From Jejuia sp049889775 (GTDB lineage: Bacteria > Bacteroidota > Bacteroidia > Flavobacteriales > Flavobacteriaceae): a stretch of DNA of 64,000 bases. The notes beneath the pieces were generated by a model. That model was not told the origin of the DNA, did not search any database, and saw only the letters and a program-made list of their open reading frames with translations. The position numbers and the translations under genes are program-made. Location: positions 62,001 to 126,000 of the forward strand of contig JBMHCT010000030.1 in the NCBI GenBank assembly GCA_049889775.1, written 5' to 3'. Below, in pieces: positions 11,973 to 21,670 of the stretch. Within the stretch, counting starts at the first letter, position 1. Every line of letters begins with the position of its first letter.

Positions 11973-12650
11973 CTACTCTTCAACGCGCTTTATGCGCCCA
12001 CCTAGAACTCTGCTTTCATTTACTTCTTCGGGGTTTCCATAAATATAAATATCACCACCAGCACGCACTTTAGCTGTTACTTTTTTGCTAGCATTTATAT
12101 ACGCTTCACCCGCAGCACGAATGGACACCTCTGTGAATTGTGTTACTAGCTCCTCACCGTTATAGTCGCCACCTGTGTAAATAGAAACATCCTGATGCTC
12201 TGCTTTACCCGAAGCATAAATGTCTGCACCTGTTACCGCTCTAATATTTGCATACTTCACATCTAAATTTACTTTAATCTCACCACCTTCTTGCGCATTC
12301 AAATCAATCTCAAATTGTTCTATAACATCTTCAGAATAAATTTTAGAACCCTCGTTTGCATCTAAAACGTCTATATTGGTGTAATATAACTTTACTTTGG
12401 TTTGTGCACCATCATAAGCCTCCTCCAATTTCATCTTAATTTTTAAGGTGCCGTTTTTATTATTCACTAAAACATCGCTTTTATTTTTTCCGGAGATGAT
12501 AACTTTATCCGTATCAGATTTTATGAGTAATACCTCTATCAAATCGTATACTTTTAATTCGCTAAATTCTCCTACGGTTTTCTCTATTGCTTTTTGAGCC
12601 GGTGCGATAGATGACATCATTATTACCAGACTGAATATTATATACTTCAT
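11973..12650 (-). CDS. Head-GIN (DUF2807) domain protein, exported
   Basis: A 225-residue protein with a signal peptide ending about SIAPAQ. The rest is a right-handed, repetitive beta structure typical of the putative auto-transporter adhesin, head GIN domain family: FSELKVYDLIEVLLIKSD at the start, then regular strands such as IRAVTGADIYASG and VSIRAAGEAYINAS. It is likely periplasmic or surface-located. No enzymatic residues are visible and the family has no settled function. It has its own -7 box upstream (12680-12687, minus strand) and appears monocistronic. Confidence 0.75.
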   Translation of the reverse strand: MKYIIFSLVIMMSSIAPAQKAIEKTVGEFSELKVYDLIEVLLIKSDTDKVIISGKNKSDVLVNNKNGTLKIKMKLEEAYDGAQTKVKLYYTNIDVLDANEGSKIYSEDVIEQFEIDLNAQEGGEIKVNLDVKYANIRAVTGADIYASGKAEHQDVSIYTGGDYNGEELVTQFTEVSIRAAGEAYINASKKVTAKVRAGGDIYIYGNPEEVNESRVLGGRIKRVEE

Positions 12651-12679
12651 GTTAAACCATTTTAATTATTTGTGTAACG

Positions 12680-12687
12680 CAAAACTA
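12680..12687 (-). promoter_or_regulatory. -7 box TAGTTTTG for the head-GIN gene
   Basis: The minus strand reads TAGTTTTG, matching the Bacteroidota sigma-ABfr -7 consensus TAnnTTTG, about 30 bases upstream of the ATG at 12650. No clear TTTG -33 box is seen. Confidence 0.45.
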
Positions 12688-12733
12688 TCACAATTTATTC
12701 CTCGAAACTTTAGTTTTAAGAAAACATAAACAT

Positions 12734-13033
12734 TTATAAAGCCACCTTTACCGCAGTTCCTGTTACCGAGACCATGGTATAATTACCTGTTGTAAGTTCA
12801 GTATCTACTTTTACACCTACCACTGCATTTGCACCTACTTTTTGAGCATTTTCAATTAATTTTTTAAAGGCTTCTTCCTTTGTGGCGTCAATACTTTCTT
12901 CAACAGCCTTGTAGTATTTGGATACACTAAAACCCATTGCGACTGTTTTTTTACTCATTACTACACCAGTCACTATAGTTATATAATCTTTTATTTGATG
13001 ACCTTCAATTGAATTTGTTGTTGTGAGAACCAT
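12734..13033 (-). CDS. YbjQ-family (DUF74) protein
   Basis: A 99-residue protein of the YbjQ/DUF74 family, also called putative heavy-metal-binding domain. It has the usual TTTNSIEGHQIKDYITIVTG opening and the C-terminal GANAVVGVKVD and TGTAVKV strands. The family forms pentamers in solved structures and has no proven role. Length is normal. It is divergent from the SulP transporter gene on the other strand, with about 120 bases between them. Confidence 0.85.
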   Translation of the reverse strand: MVLTTTNSIEGHQIKDYITIVTGVVMSKKTVAMGFSVSKYYKAVEESIDATKEEAFKKLIENAQKVGANAVVGVKVDTELTTGNYTMVSVTGTAVKVAL

Positions 13034-13154
13034 GTCTATTGTTTTAATACCTTATAAAACATAAAGATAAAACTAACTGTTTTGAATTCATTGATATTGT
13101 TTGATTTTTCACCTAACTTCGTCAACAAGGATATTAACAGAAAAAAACGAATAC

Positions 13155-14810
13155 ATGTTATCAAAATTCTACAATGTTAAAAACTTAAAAGGTGATTTTA
13201 CAGGTGGTTTGGTTGCCGGTGTGGTGGCATTACCTTTAGCTCTTGCCTTTGGTGTACAATCTGGAATGGGAGCTACAGCTGGTTTATATGGTGCTATTGC
13301 CGTTGGAATTTTTGCCGCTATGTTTGGTGGTACAGAAACCCAAGCTAGCGGACCAACTGGACCTATGACAGTTGTTTCTGCAATTCTAGTGGCTGCAGCC
13401 ATTGAAATGACTGGAAGTATTGAAAGTGCTATGGGAATAATTTTGGCGGCATTTTTATTAGGTGGATTATTTCAGGTTATTTTTGGATTTTTAAATATTG
13501 CTGGTTATGTAAAATACTTTCCATATCCCGTAGTTTCAGGGTTTATGAGTGGCGTGGGATTAATTATTGTGATTTTACAATTATTTCCTTTTGCAGGATT
13601 ACCTTCATCTAAATCCACCATTGCTGTAATTCAAAATTTTGCACAACTTTTTACCGACACTAATCTCAATGCGTTGCTTTTAGGGGGAATTACCATTCTC
13701 ATATACTTTCTTTTTCCTAAAGTTACTAAAGCCATTCCAAGTGCTTTAGTGGCATTAATTGTAGCTACTTTAATAGCATATTTTACTAAAATGGATGTGC
13801 CATTAATAGGCGAAATTCCTTCTGGTTTACCTTCATTTCAATTGGGTGGTATTTTAGATATTGATTCAAGTGCTTACAGTACTATTTTAGAATATGCTAT
13901 TGTACTAGCTGTTCTTGGTAGTATAGATTCCTTGTTAACATCCGTGATTGCTGATAATATGACTAAAACGAAACACAACAGCAACCGTGAATTAATAGGA
14001 CAGGGTATAGGAAATATGTTGGCTGCAGCTATTGGTGGTATTCCAGGAGCCGGAGCAACTAAAGGAACCGTTGTGAATATTAATGCGGGTGGAAGAACAC
14101 GATTATCAGGAATTTTGCACGGTATTTTTCTTTTAGCGGTGCTGCTGGGTTTGGGACAATTAGCGGCTCATATTCCTCTTTGTGTTTTAGCTGGTTTGTT
14201 AATTCCTATAGGATTTAAAATTGTAGATTTTAAAGGATTGAAACATTTGTTGAAAGTACCAAGAGCAGATGCTGTGGTTTTAATTTTGGTATTATTGATT
14301 ACCACATTCGGCAGTTTAATTCAAGCCGTTGGTATTGGTGTAGCATTAGCCTGTTTATTATTTATGAAGAAGTCTGGAGATATTAGTGAGCAAGGTTTAG
14401 AAGTTGGAGCCGTGGCAGATATTGACGGTAATAAACCCTGGCAAGATGAAATTGAATTCTACGAAGAATATAAAGACAAAGTAATTATTAAGCATTTGTA
14501 TGGTGCTCTATTTTTTGGATTTACATCATACTTTAAAGATCAAATAAAAGGATTGCCTAATGAGGTTAAAGCTGTTATTCTAAGAATGGACCGCGTGCCT
14601 TACATGGATCAATCTGGTTTATATGCTTTAGAAGACACTATTTTTGATTTACGTAATGAAGATATTGAAGTACTACTCGTAGGCCTTAAAGAACAACCAA
14701 AAGATATGTTGGTAGCTGTAGATATTATTGATGATTTAGTTCCTGAAGAAGATATTTTTGAAGATATTGATGCTGCTTTTGGGTATTTAAAGGGGAAGTT
14801 GAAGGGGTAA
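13155..14810 (+). CDS. SulP-family anion transporter with C-terminal STAS domain
   Basis: About 551 residues from ATG 13155. The frame extends to a TTG at 13101, but that stretch (SSTRILTEKNEY) is not conserved-looking and contains a -7-like TAACTTCG (13114-13121), so the ATG is preferred. The N-terminus FTGGLVAGVVALPLALAFG is the classic SulP first helix. About 10-12 membrane segments follow, with the family motif region GAGATKGTVVNINAGGRTRLS. A STAS domain (about 440-545) ends the protein, with MDRVPYMDQSGLYAL at the usual phosphorylatable position. SulP proteins move sulfate, bicarbonate or similar anions, and the substrate cannot be assigned here. Confidence 0.9.
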   Translation: MLSKFYNVKNLKGDFTGGLVAGVVALPLALAFGVQSGMGATAGLYGAIAVGIFAAMFGGTETQASGPTGPMTVVSAILVAAAIEMTGSIESAMGIILAAFLLGGLFQVIFGFLNIAGYVKYFPYPVVSGFMSGVGLIIVILQLFPFAGLPSSKSTIAVIQNFAQLFTDTNLNALLLGGITILIYFLFPKVTKAIPSALVALIVATLIAYFTKMDVPLIGEIPSGLPSFQLGGILDIDSSAYSTILEYAIVLAVLGSIDSLLTSVIADNMTKTKHNSNRELIGQGIGNMLAAAIGGIPGAGATKGTVVNINAGGRTRLSGILHGIFLLAVLLGLGQLAAHIPLCVLAGLLIPIGFKIVDFKGLKHLLKVPRADAVVLILVLLITTFGSLIQAVGIGVALACLLFMKKSGDISEQGLEVGAVADIDGNKPWQDEIEFYEEYKDKVIIKHLYGALFFGFTSYFKDQIKGLPNEVKAVILRMDRVPYMDQSGLYALEDTIFDLRNEDIEVLLVGLKEQPKDMLVAVDIIDDLVPEEDIFEDIDAAFGYLKGKLKG

Positions 14811-14825
14811 AAAAATCAAACCGCT

Positions 14826-15392
14826 ATGGAATTATTCAACTATATTTCTATTGCTTTATCATTTGTCTACACAGCTGCTGCACTTAGACTTATTGGAGGC
14901 TTATCCTCAGCAACAAATAAAGATCGTAGGTATATTGTACATTTATTATTTATTATTATTCAGTTAATAAGTATTATTACAAGTTTTTTGGGGATATGGG
15001 GGCATCGATATATAGAAGATTGGAAATTATACAAATTCATTTTCCTTCTTATAGATGGTGCACTATATTATTTTATAGCCACAGTTTTGGTGCCAGAAAA
15101 TCCTAACGAAATTAATTCTTGGAAAGATTATTATTATAAAAATAAGCATAAGCTTTTCTATGCAATTCTTACATTTTTAATTTATATTCAATTAAATGGT
15201 TTTATACTTACCAACCAAGTACGCTTCGAACCCGTACAATTGTTTCATTTAGTTAGTCTTATACCTATATTTTTTGGTTTAAAAAGTAAAAACCACAAAG
15301 TACATGTTGCTATTGCCTGTTTTTATTTAATAACTGTTTTTACAATGATGTTTACTGTGGCTTCAGAACCAGGTTGGGTGAATAAATTATAA
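14826..15392 (+). CDS. Integral membrane protein of unknown function
   Basis: A 188-residue protein with about six hydrophobic helices (near residues 4-24, 38-60, 70-87, 110-128, 138-153, 160-178). It has no recognisable motif. It follows the SulP gene after 15 bases on the same strand, so it is probably cotranscribed and might be an accessory of the transporter, but nothing in the sequence proves this. Charged residues are mostly in the loops. Confidence 0.6.
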   Translation: MELFNYISIALSFVYTAAALRLIGGLSSATNKDRRYIVHLLFIIIQLISIITSFLGIWGHRYIEDWKLYKFIFLLIDGALYYFIATVLVPENPNEINSWKDYYYKNKHKLFYAILTFLIYIQLNGFILTNQVRFEPVQLFHLVSLIPIFFGLKSKNHKVHVAIACFYLITVFTMMFTVASEPGWVNKL

Positions 15393-15443
15393 ACTTTGAA
15401 TTAGTATATAATAAATAAGAAAAAAGCTGTGTATAGAGAACTA

Positions 15444-17639
15444 TTATTCTGCTTTCCCAACTAAATAAAAATCTAAATGCTTTTTAACTAAATCAGTATT
15501 TTTAACTTTTACGATGACTTCTTCTCCTAATTGATAAGTTATTCCTGTTCGGCGACCTACCATAGCATATAAATCTTGGTCAAAGGCATAATGGTCGTCT
15601 GTCATATCTCTAACGCTTACCATACCTTCACATTTATTAGTGATAATCTCCACATAAATTCCCCAATCGGTTACGCCTGAAATAACACCTTTAAACTCTT
15701 CATCTTTATGATCTTCCATAAAGCGAATCTGCATGTATTTTATGGAATCGCGCTCTGCTTTAGTGGCTAGCATTTCCATATTACTGGAATGTTGACATTT
15801 TTCTTCGTATTCATCTTCTTTGGCAGATTTTCCACCATCTAAATAATATTGTAACAACCGATGTGCCATTACATCTGGATAACGACGAATTGGTGACGTA
15901 AAATGGCTGTAATAATTAAACGCCAATCCATAATGTCCAATATTATGTGTGGTATATTCTGCTTTACTCATACTTCGGATTGCTAAAGTATCCACTAAGT
16001 TTTGTTCTTTTTTACCAACTACTTCTTTCAATAGATTATTCAACGAAGCAGTAGTTGATTTTCTGTCCTTAAAATTGAGTTTATACCCAAATCTACCCAC
16101 TACATTTTGTAAAGCGGCAAGTTTACTTTCATCTGGTTCATCGTGCACACGATATACAAAGGTCTTTTTTGGTGATTGCTTTCCAATAAATTCGGATACT
16201 TTTCTGTTGGCTAACAACATGAATTCCTCAATCAGCTTATTAGCATCTTTACTGGTTTTAAAATACACCCCTTCTGGATTATTATCTTCATCTAAATTGA
16301 ATTTTACTTCAACCTTATCAAAAGAAATCGCTCCAGAACTCATACGTTTTTTTCGCATGATTTTAGCTAATTCATCTAGTTTTAAAATTGCATCCGCTAA
16401 TTTTTGATCTGTTTTATATGCTTTTCCAGTTAACGATACCTCAGCTGGAATTTGATTGGTTTTAGATTCAATAACTGCTTGCGCCTCTTCATATGCATAT
16501 CGCGCATCACTATAAGTTACCGTTCTACCAAACCATTCCTTTTTTATTTCAGCTCTATCATTCATTTGAAATACAGCTGAAAAGGTATATTTTTCTTCAT
16601 GAGGTCGCAATGAACAAGCATTATTAGATAATACCTCTGGCAACATCGGTACCACACGATCTACCAAATAAATAGAGGTGGCGCGATCATAAGCTTCATC
16701 ATCTAAAGGGGTGCCTTCTTTTACATAGTGCGATACATCTGCTATATGGATTCCTATTTCATACAAACCGTAATCTAAAACTTCAAAAGAGAGTGCATCA
16801 TCAAAATCCTTAGCGTCTTTAGGATCTATGGTAAAGGTTAAATCTTTACGCATATCTCTTCGTTTTGCTATTTCAGCTTCGGTAATTGAGGTATCTAGTT
16901 CATTTGCAAAAGCTTCAACTTCATAAGGAAATTCGTGAGGTAAACCATATTCTGCTAAAATCGCATGGATTTCAGTACTATGTTCTCCTGGTTTTCCAAG
17001 AATTTTAGTCACTTTTCCATAAGGAGAATCTGCGTTTTCTGGCCAATCTTCTAATTTTACCAACACCTTATCGCCGTCTTCTGCTTTTAAAGTCTTGTTT
17101 ATCGGTACAAAAATATCTTTGTACATTTTAGTGCTATCAGGCACCACAAATGCATAATTACTATTCTTTTGAATTTGAATGACACCTACATATTCGGATT
17201 TAGCACGTTTAATAATGTTAGTGATTTCACCCTCAATTTTACCTCGTTTACGTCTTTTGAATGCGTAAAATTCTACCTCATCGCCATGAAGCGCTTTGTT
17301 GATATTGTTGGAGGCTATGAATACATCTTCATCAAAATCTTCGCAAATAATATAGCCAGTTCCTTTTCCTGTTAAGTCTAAAATACCGGTGTGATATTCT
17401 GTATTAATAATTGCTTTAAACTTACCACGATCTACTTGTTGGATCTCTTGTTTAGCAGCGAGTTTGCTTAAGGTTTTAATAATTTGATTTCTGCTACTAG
17501 CATCATTTACACCAAGTTTAGCAGCGATTTGTTTGTAGTTAAAGGCCTGATTTCGGTCCTTTTTTAAAATACTAAGAATCGTATTTGTTAAGTTAGATAT
17601 TTTATTATTTGATCTTTTTCGTTTCTTTCGTTTTGCCAT
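15444..17639 (-). CDS. rnr: Ribonuclease R
   Basis: A 731-residue 3'-5' exoribonuclease of the RNB family. An N-terminal basic segment and winged-helix region (about 1-75) are followed by two cold-shock domains (about 80-230). The RNB catalytic domain (about 265-590) carries the metal-binding motif IDPKDAKDFDDA at 271-282, and an S1 domain (about 645-725) closes the protein. It degrades structured RNA and takes part in rRNA and tmRNA-linked quality control. Length and order fit RNase R rather than RNase II. It is transcribed alone, with a good -7 box at 17733-17740. Confidence 0.96.
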   Translation of the reverse strand: MAKRKKRKRSNNKISNLTNTILSILKKDRNQAFNYKQIAAKLGVNDASSRNQIIKTLSKLAAKQEIQQVDRGKFKAIINTEYHTGILDLTGKGTGYIICEDFDEDVFIASNNINKALHGDEVEFYAFKRRKRGKIEGEITNIIKRAKSEYVGVIQIQKNSNYAFVVPDSTKMYKDIFVPINKTLKAEDGDKVLVKLEDWPENADSPYGKVTKILGKPGEHSTEIHAILAEYGLPHEFPYEVEAFANELDTSITEAEIAKRRDMRKDLTFTIDPKDAKDFDDALSFEVLDYGLYEIGIHIADVSHYVKEGTPLDDEAYDRATSIYLVDRVVPMLPEVLSNNACSLRPHEEKYTFSAVFQMNDRAEIKKEWFGRTVTYSDARYAYEEAQAVIESKTNQIPAEVSLTGKAYKTDQKLADAILKLDELAKIMRKKRMSSGAISFDKVEVKFNLDEDNNPEGVYFKTSKDANKLIEEFMLLANRKVSEFIGKQSPKKTFVYRVHDEPDESKLAALQNVVGRFGYKLNFKDRKSTTASLNNLLKEVVGKKEQNLVDTLAIRSMSKAEYTTHNIGHYGLAFNYYSHFTSPIRRYPDVMAHRLLQYYLDGGKSAKEDEYEEKCQHSSNMEMLATKAERDSIKYMQIRFMEDHKDEEFKGVISGVTDWGIYVEIITNKCEGMVSVRDMTDDHYAFDQDLYAMVGRRTGITYQLGEEVIVKVKNTDLVKKHLDFYLVGKAE

Positions 17640-17732
17640 TTAAATTTTGTAATCATTTTCATTTCCTGAAAGTGCCAGGAATTCATTCTAAATATACTCA
17701 ACAGAAGGCGAAGTATTTTTGTTGAGTTTTCA

Positions 17733-17740
17733 CAAAACTA
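17733..17740 (-). promoter_or_regulatory. -7 box TAGTTTTG for rnr
   Basis: The minus strand reads TAGTTTTG, matching TAnnTTTG, about 95 bases upstream of the rnr start. A TTGA lies about 16 bases further upstream at the expected -33 place. Between this and the start codon is a short inverted repeat, TTCCTG / CAGGAA (17663-17668, 17676-17681), in the predicted leader. Confidence 0.5.
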
Positions 17741-18222
17741 CACTTTTAATATTTAATCAATGTTATTATTATTTTAAATAGACTTATGAACACTATATAC
17801 TATATTAATATTTCTTCTTTTAAAATTTAAAAAATAAAATGATGATTATAATAGTGTGTTAATATGTAGCATAACTTTTTTAAACTTTGTTTTGAAAAGT
17901 ATCTTATCTCTTTTTGTTGATAGGAAATTAACAGATTTATAAATTATAACTCATTAAAAATAAATTGATTTCTATTTACTATTAACAATTGTTCACAATA
18001 GCATTTAACATATGTTTTTTAATAACTTTTGAAGTTAACAACACTTAAAACCATACCTTAAAGTGCTGATAACTTAACCAAAAATTTACATAAACTAATT
18101 TGGATGTTAAGAGAATGTTATGGATTTAAAAATTAAACCACTTTTCAAAATATATTTTATAAAAAATAAGCACGAGATATTAACAAGTATTCAAAAACCT
18201 AGTTAACAGGATTTGGTTTTAC

Positions 18223-18242
18223 TAACTTTGTAGTTTAAACTA
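18223..18242 (+). promoter_or_regulatory. -7 box TAACTTTG followed by a 12-bp palindrome, rpiB promoter
   Basis: TAACTTTG (18223-18230) is a perfect match to TAnnTTTG, about 28 bases before the rpiB ATG. It is followed directly by the perfect palindrome TAGTTTAAACTA (18231-18242), which would cover the transcription start and could be an operator. Confidence 0.5.
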
Positions 18243-18257
18243 CTTATTTAAAATATC

Positions 18258-18692
18258 ATGACAATTTCTATTGGTAACGACCACGCTGGTACAGATTATA
18301 AATTTGCTATTAAAGACTATCTTGAAAGTAAGGGACACACGGTTAATAATTTTGGAACTGATGTATTTGATAGCGTAGATTACCCTGATTTTGTCCACCC
18401 CGTAGCGAAAACAATAGTTGATAAGTCTGCAGACTTTGGCATTTTAATTTGTGGTAGTGCCAATGGTGTTGCTATTACCGCCAATAAATATCAAGAAGTG
18501 AGAGCTGGTTTATGTTGGACCAAAGAGATTGTAGAATTAATTCGCCAACATAATAACGCAAATATTTTATGTATTCCAGCACGTTTTACAGCTATACCAC
18601 AAGCCATACAAATGGTAGAAACCTTTTTAAATACAGACTTTGAAGGTGGGCGACATCAAAATCGCATCGATAAAATTCCGTTATCTTGTTGA
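18258..18692 (+). CDS. rpiB: Ribose-5-phosphate isomerase B
   Basis: A 144-residue cytoplasmic enzyme that interconverts ribose-5-phosphate and ribulose-5-phosphate in the pentose phosphate pathway. The RpiB/LacAB motifs are present: IGNDHAGTDYK at the N-terminus, and ICGSANGVAITANK with the catalytic-base Cys65. The usual CGTG anion-binding loop reads CGSA, a variant common in Bacteroidota. The C-terminal half NANILCIPARF also fits. The CDF gene starts 3 bases after the stop, so the two are probably cotranscribed. Confidence 0.93.
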   Translation: MTISIGNDHAGTDYKFAIKDYLESKGHTVNNFGTDVFDSVDYPDFVHPVAKTIVDKSADFGILICGSANGVAITANKYQEVRAGLCWTKEIVELIRQHNNANILCIPARFTAIPQAIQMVETFLNTDFEGGRHQNRIDKIPLSC

Positions 18693-18695
18693 TGG

Positions 18696-19616
18696 ATGTC
18701 TCATTCGCATGATCATAAGCACGTACATCACCACCACGGCGATCTAAAAGGTCGTAATCTTTTTATTTCCATACTATTAAATATAGTCATCACTGTAGCT
18801 CAGGTTATTGGTGGTTTGGTTTCTGGTAGTTTATCGCTTTTGAGTGACGCACTGCATAATTTTAGTGATGTGCTATCGCTTATTATCAGTTACGTCGCTA
18901 ACCGACTTTCTAAACGCGAAGCATCCAATAAAAAAACGTTTGGTTATAAACGCGCCGAAATTTTAGCAGCTTTTGTTAATGCAGCTACCTTAATGATTGT
19001 GGCAGTTTTGTTGATTATTGAAGCAGTGGAACGTTTTCAAAATCCTCAAGTCATCAAATCGAATCTCGTAATTTGGTTATCTCTTATTGCTATTTTAGGT
19101 AATGGTTTTAGTGTATTGCTGTTGAAGAAGGATTCAAATACTAATATGAATATGAAAAGTGCTTATTTGCATTTATTAACGGATATGATGGCAAGTGTAG
19201 CGGTGCTGATAGGTGGTTTATTAATGAAGTATTACCAATTGTATTGGGTGGATAGTGTACTCACATTTCTAATAGCTGTTTATTTGATTTGGATGGGCTG
19301 GGATTTACTAAAGAATTCTACCAAAGTATTAATGTTGTTTACACCAGATAATATTCCAATTCAGACCATTGTAAATGAAATAAACGCTATTGAAGCTGTA
19401 AAAAATACGCATCATGTACACGTATGGCAATTAAATGAAGATGAAATTCATTTAGAAGCACATATCGATTTTCATAAGGATATTACATTATCAGAATTTG
19501 ATACCATTCTCCAAGAGATAGAGGAGCTGGTGTTCAGAAAATACGATATTAATCATGTAAATATTCAACCAGAATATGGAAAAGACGATGCTAAAGAGGT
19601 GATTGTTCAGGATTAA
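18696..19616 (+). CDS. Cation diffusion facilitator (Zn/Co/Cd efflux, CzcD-like)
   Basis: A 306-residue inner-membrane divalent-metal/proton antiporter of the CDF family. The His-rich N-terminus (HSHDHKHVHHHHGD) should bind metal. Six membrane helices follow, with metal-site motifs SDALHNFSD in helix 2 and HLLTDMMAS in helix 5, giving the HxxxD pair typical of zinc-transporting members. The C-terminal cytoplasmic domain (about 215-300) has NTHHVHVWQLNEDEIHLEAHI. It sits 3 bases after rpiB. Zinc is the likeliest substrate, by motif only. Confidence 0.92.
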   Translation: MSHSHDHKHVHHHHGDLKGRNLFISILLNIVITVAQVIGGLVSGSLSLLSDALHNFSDVLSLIISYVANRLSKREASNKKTFGYKRAEILAAFVNAATLMIVAVLLIIEAVERFQNPQVIKSNLVIWLSLIAILGNGFSVLLLKKDSNTNMNMKSAYLHLLTDMMASVAVLIGGLLMKYYQLYWVDSVLTFLIAVYLIWMGWDLLKNSTKVLMLFTPDNIPIQTIVNEINAIEAVKNTHHVHVWQLNEDEIHLEAHIDFHKDITLSEFDTILQEIEELVFRKYDINHVNIQPEYGKDDAKEVIVQD

Positions 19617-19651
19617 TTTTTGTTATACTGAACTGTTTCATTATATTATAA

Positions 19652-20098
19652 ATGATGTTAGAAATTACAGTAAAGACTTTCAAAGAGTTAACAAAACAAG
19701 AATTGTATCAACTACTGCAGTTAAGAAGTGAAGTTTTTGTAGTGGAACAAAATTGTGTATATCAAGATATTGATGGAAAGGACGAAAAAGCGATACATGT
19801 TTTAGGTTTTAAAGATGGAAGTTTGGTAGCGTACACACGATTTTTTAAACCAGGTGATTATTTTGATGAAGCCAGTATTGGTAGAGTAGTAGTAAAGAAA
19901 AGTGAGCGGGCCTATAAATACGGTTATGCTATAATGGAAGCTTCTATTAAAGCTGTTGAAGACTACTTAAACGAAACAAAAATTAAAATATCGGCACAAT
20001 GCTACTTAAAAGGGTTTTACCAAAATATAGGTTTCGAAGCTATTAGTGATGTTTATCAGGAAGATGGTATTCCGCATGTAGCCATGGTGAAAGAGTAA
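19652..20098 (+). CDS. ElaA-family GNAT N-acetyltransferase
   Basis: A 148-residue acetyl-CoA-dependent transferase of the GNAT superfamily, ElaA type. The family opening LYQLLQLRSEVFVVEQNCVY and the DGKDEKAIHVLG segment are clear. The acetyl-CoA loop region is IGRVVVKKSERAYKYGYAIM. The acceptor substrate is unknown for the family. ATG codons occur at 19652 and 19655 and the choice is not settled by the sequence. It converges with the LRR gene, with one base between the two stop codons. Confidence 0.85.
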   Translation: MMLEITVKTFKELTKQELYQLLQLRSEVFVVEQNCVYQDIDGKDEKAIHVLGFKDGSLVAYTRFFKPGDYFDEASIGRVVVKKSERAYKYGYAIMEASIKAVEDYLNETKIKISAQCYLKGFYQNIGFEAISDVYQEDGIPHVAMVKE

Positions 20099-20099
20099 T

Positions 20100-21659
20100 T
20101 TATCTTTTTAAAGCAAAATATCCTCTTAGTATTTCATTTGTGTTTAATACCATTTCATACCAATATGTATCATTTGGTAATATTTGGTTGTTTAATGTAC
20201 CGTTCCAGCCTTTTGAATTACTAGGTAAATATTTTAAAAGCTTACCGTAACGATTAAATATTGTTATTTTACTTATACTATTATTAGTATCAATTACTTT
20301 CCAATAGTCATTAATACCATCGTTATTTGGGGTAAAGTATTTAGGGATAAATAGTCCATCCACGGTAATAAATACATTAAAACTAGATTGGTTCTCGTAA
20401 CAATTATTTTGGTTATAAATATAAATAGTTTGCGAATTTGTAATTGTTGAGCCAGCACTCAATTCTATACCATTACCAAAAGGTTCAGTAAAATAAGAAC
20501 CAAAAGTTAGATTAGGTAAAATATAGGATGCTGCAACTACATCATTTAAAGAATCTATGGCGATAAAATTATCCAAAACATCAGCGCATTCATCTAAATT
20601 TGAAACGAAGCTGGATTGTGCATCAATAGCAGTCCAATTGTTTTGACTATAAGCTACATTATCAACAAAAATACAAGCCAATTCGTTATTCTGAGAGGTA
20701 TCAAAAACCAAAACATTAGAGTTATTGGTATTCTTCACATTTAGTTGGCATAGGTTATTATTGCTACAATTAAGACTATTTAAAAATCTATTAGTTGAAA
20801 GATCTAAGAATTGAATCTGATTTTTTTCACAATATAATTCTCTTAGATTAGTATTTAGTTGTACATCTATTTCAGTAAGTTGATTTTCCCCACAGCTTAA
20901 AACTGCCAGATTTGGATTATTGCTAAGGTTTAAATCTATTAAATTATTTGATAAACAGTATAAAAATTCTAATTCTGTATTATTTGATAAATCAATAGTT
21001 TTAATAGTATTATATTCAAAATTAAAGTCATATAATAAAAGATTTTCAGAAACATCTAAAGTATTGATACTGTTGTTTCCACAATGTAAAATACGTAATT
21101 CAGCATTCGATGTCACATCTAGATTTGCTAATTGATTACCAACGCAAAAAAATGTATTCAAGAAGGTATTTTTGGAAATATCAAGGGTTGTTAACAAATT
21201 ATTACTGCAAATAAAAGACAGTAAATCAAGATTATTAGAAGTGTCTAAATTGTTAATTCGATTGAAATTACACCAAAGAATACTAAGTTCTGGATTGTTA
21301 GAAACATCAAGATTTTCAATAGCGTTAAAACTGCAAAAAAGCTGTCTAAGTTTACCGTTGTTAGAAATATCTAAAACAGTAAGATTATTTTCTGAACATT
21401 CCAAAACTTCTAAATCGGAAAAATCTTCAATACCCGTAAGATCATTGATTCCTAAAAGCGAAACATTTAATTCTTTTATTGAGGCAATATTTACAGTCGG
21501 CACAACATCATCTAACGGCGGAGTATCCAAGCCTAAATTGATTAGTGCTTGTTCAAAGTTATCATCTGGAACAAAAGTTGTTTGCGCTTTAGAAACACCA
21601 AAACTTAATATGAATAGTATTATTAGTAATATGTTTTGATATGTGTTTACAGAATTCAA
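20100..21659 (-). CDS. Leucine-rich-repeat protein with T9SS type-B C-terminal domain (copy 2 of tandem pair)
   Basis: A 519-residue secreted protein. After the signal peptide (ending FGVSKAQ) comes an opening also found in the neighbour (TFVPDDNFEQALINLGLDTP). Then come about eleven 21-residue leucine-rich repeats (about 85-325) of the form LxxLxCxxNxLxxLDxSNN, with Cys at the same place in ten of eleven repeats. A spacer Ig-like part (about 350-430) leads to a gliding-motility-type C-terminal sorting domain (about 435-519, FTPNNDGINDYW, NRYGKLL, GWNG, NDTYWY, GYFALKR). It should be exported by the type IX system and held at the surface. It lies 11 bases after a paralogue. Role may be adhesion, but this is inference. 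Confidence 0.9.
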   Translation of the reverse strand: MNSVNTYQNILLIILFILSFGVSKAQTTFVPDDNFEQALINLGLDTPPLDDVVPTVNIASIKELNVSLLGINDLTGIEDFSDLEVLECSENNLTVLDISNNGKLRQLFCSFNAIENLDVSNNPELSILWCNFNRINNLDTSNNLDLLSFICSNNLLTTLDISKNTFLNTFFCVGNQLANLDVTSNAELRILHCGNNSINTLDVSENLLLYDFNFEYNTIKTIDLSNNTELEFLYCLSNNLIDLNLSNNPNLAVLSCGENQLTEIDVQLNTNLRELYCEKNQIQFLDLSTNRFLNSLNCSNNNLCQLNVKNTNNSNVLVFDTSQNNELACIFVDNVAYSQNNWTAIDAQSSFVSNLDECADVLDNFIAIDSLNDVVAASYILPNLTFGSYFTEPFGNGIELSAGSTITNSQTIYIYNQNNCYENQSSFNVFITVDGLFIPKYFTPNNDGINDYWKVIDTNNSISKITIFNRYGKLLKYLPSNSKGWNGTLNNQILPNDTYWYEMVLNTNEILRGYFALKR

Positions 21660-21670
21660 AAAAATCGATT

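Larger units (their letters stand above)
17640..18257. other. 618-base AT-rich divergent intergenic region between rnr and rpiB
   Basis: This stretch has no credible ORF. It is strongly AT-rich with many TTAACA-like words and no clean tandem repeat. It contains the rnr promoter on the left and the rpiB promoter on the right. Between about 17780 and 18190 I see nothing that I can name. No convincing DnaA boxes were found. Confidence 0.5.

Noticed and set aside
17640..18257. Possible replication origin in the AT-rich gap
   Set aside because: AT content is high, but no convincing cluster of TTATCCACA-like DnaA boxes was found and dnaA is not nearby.
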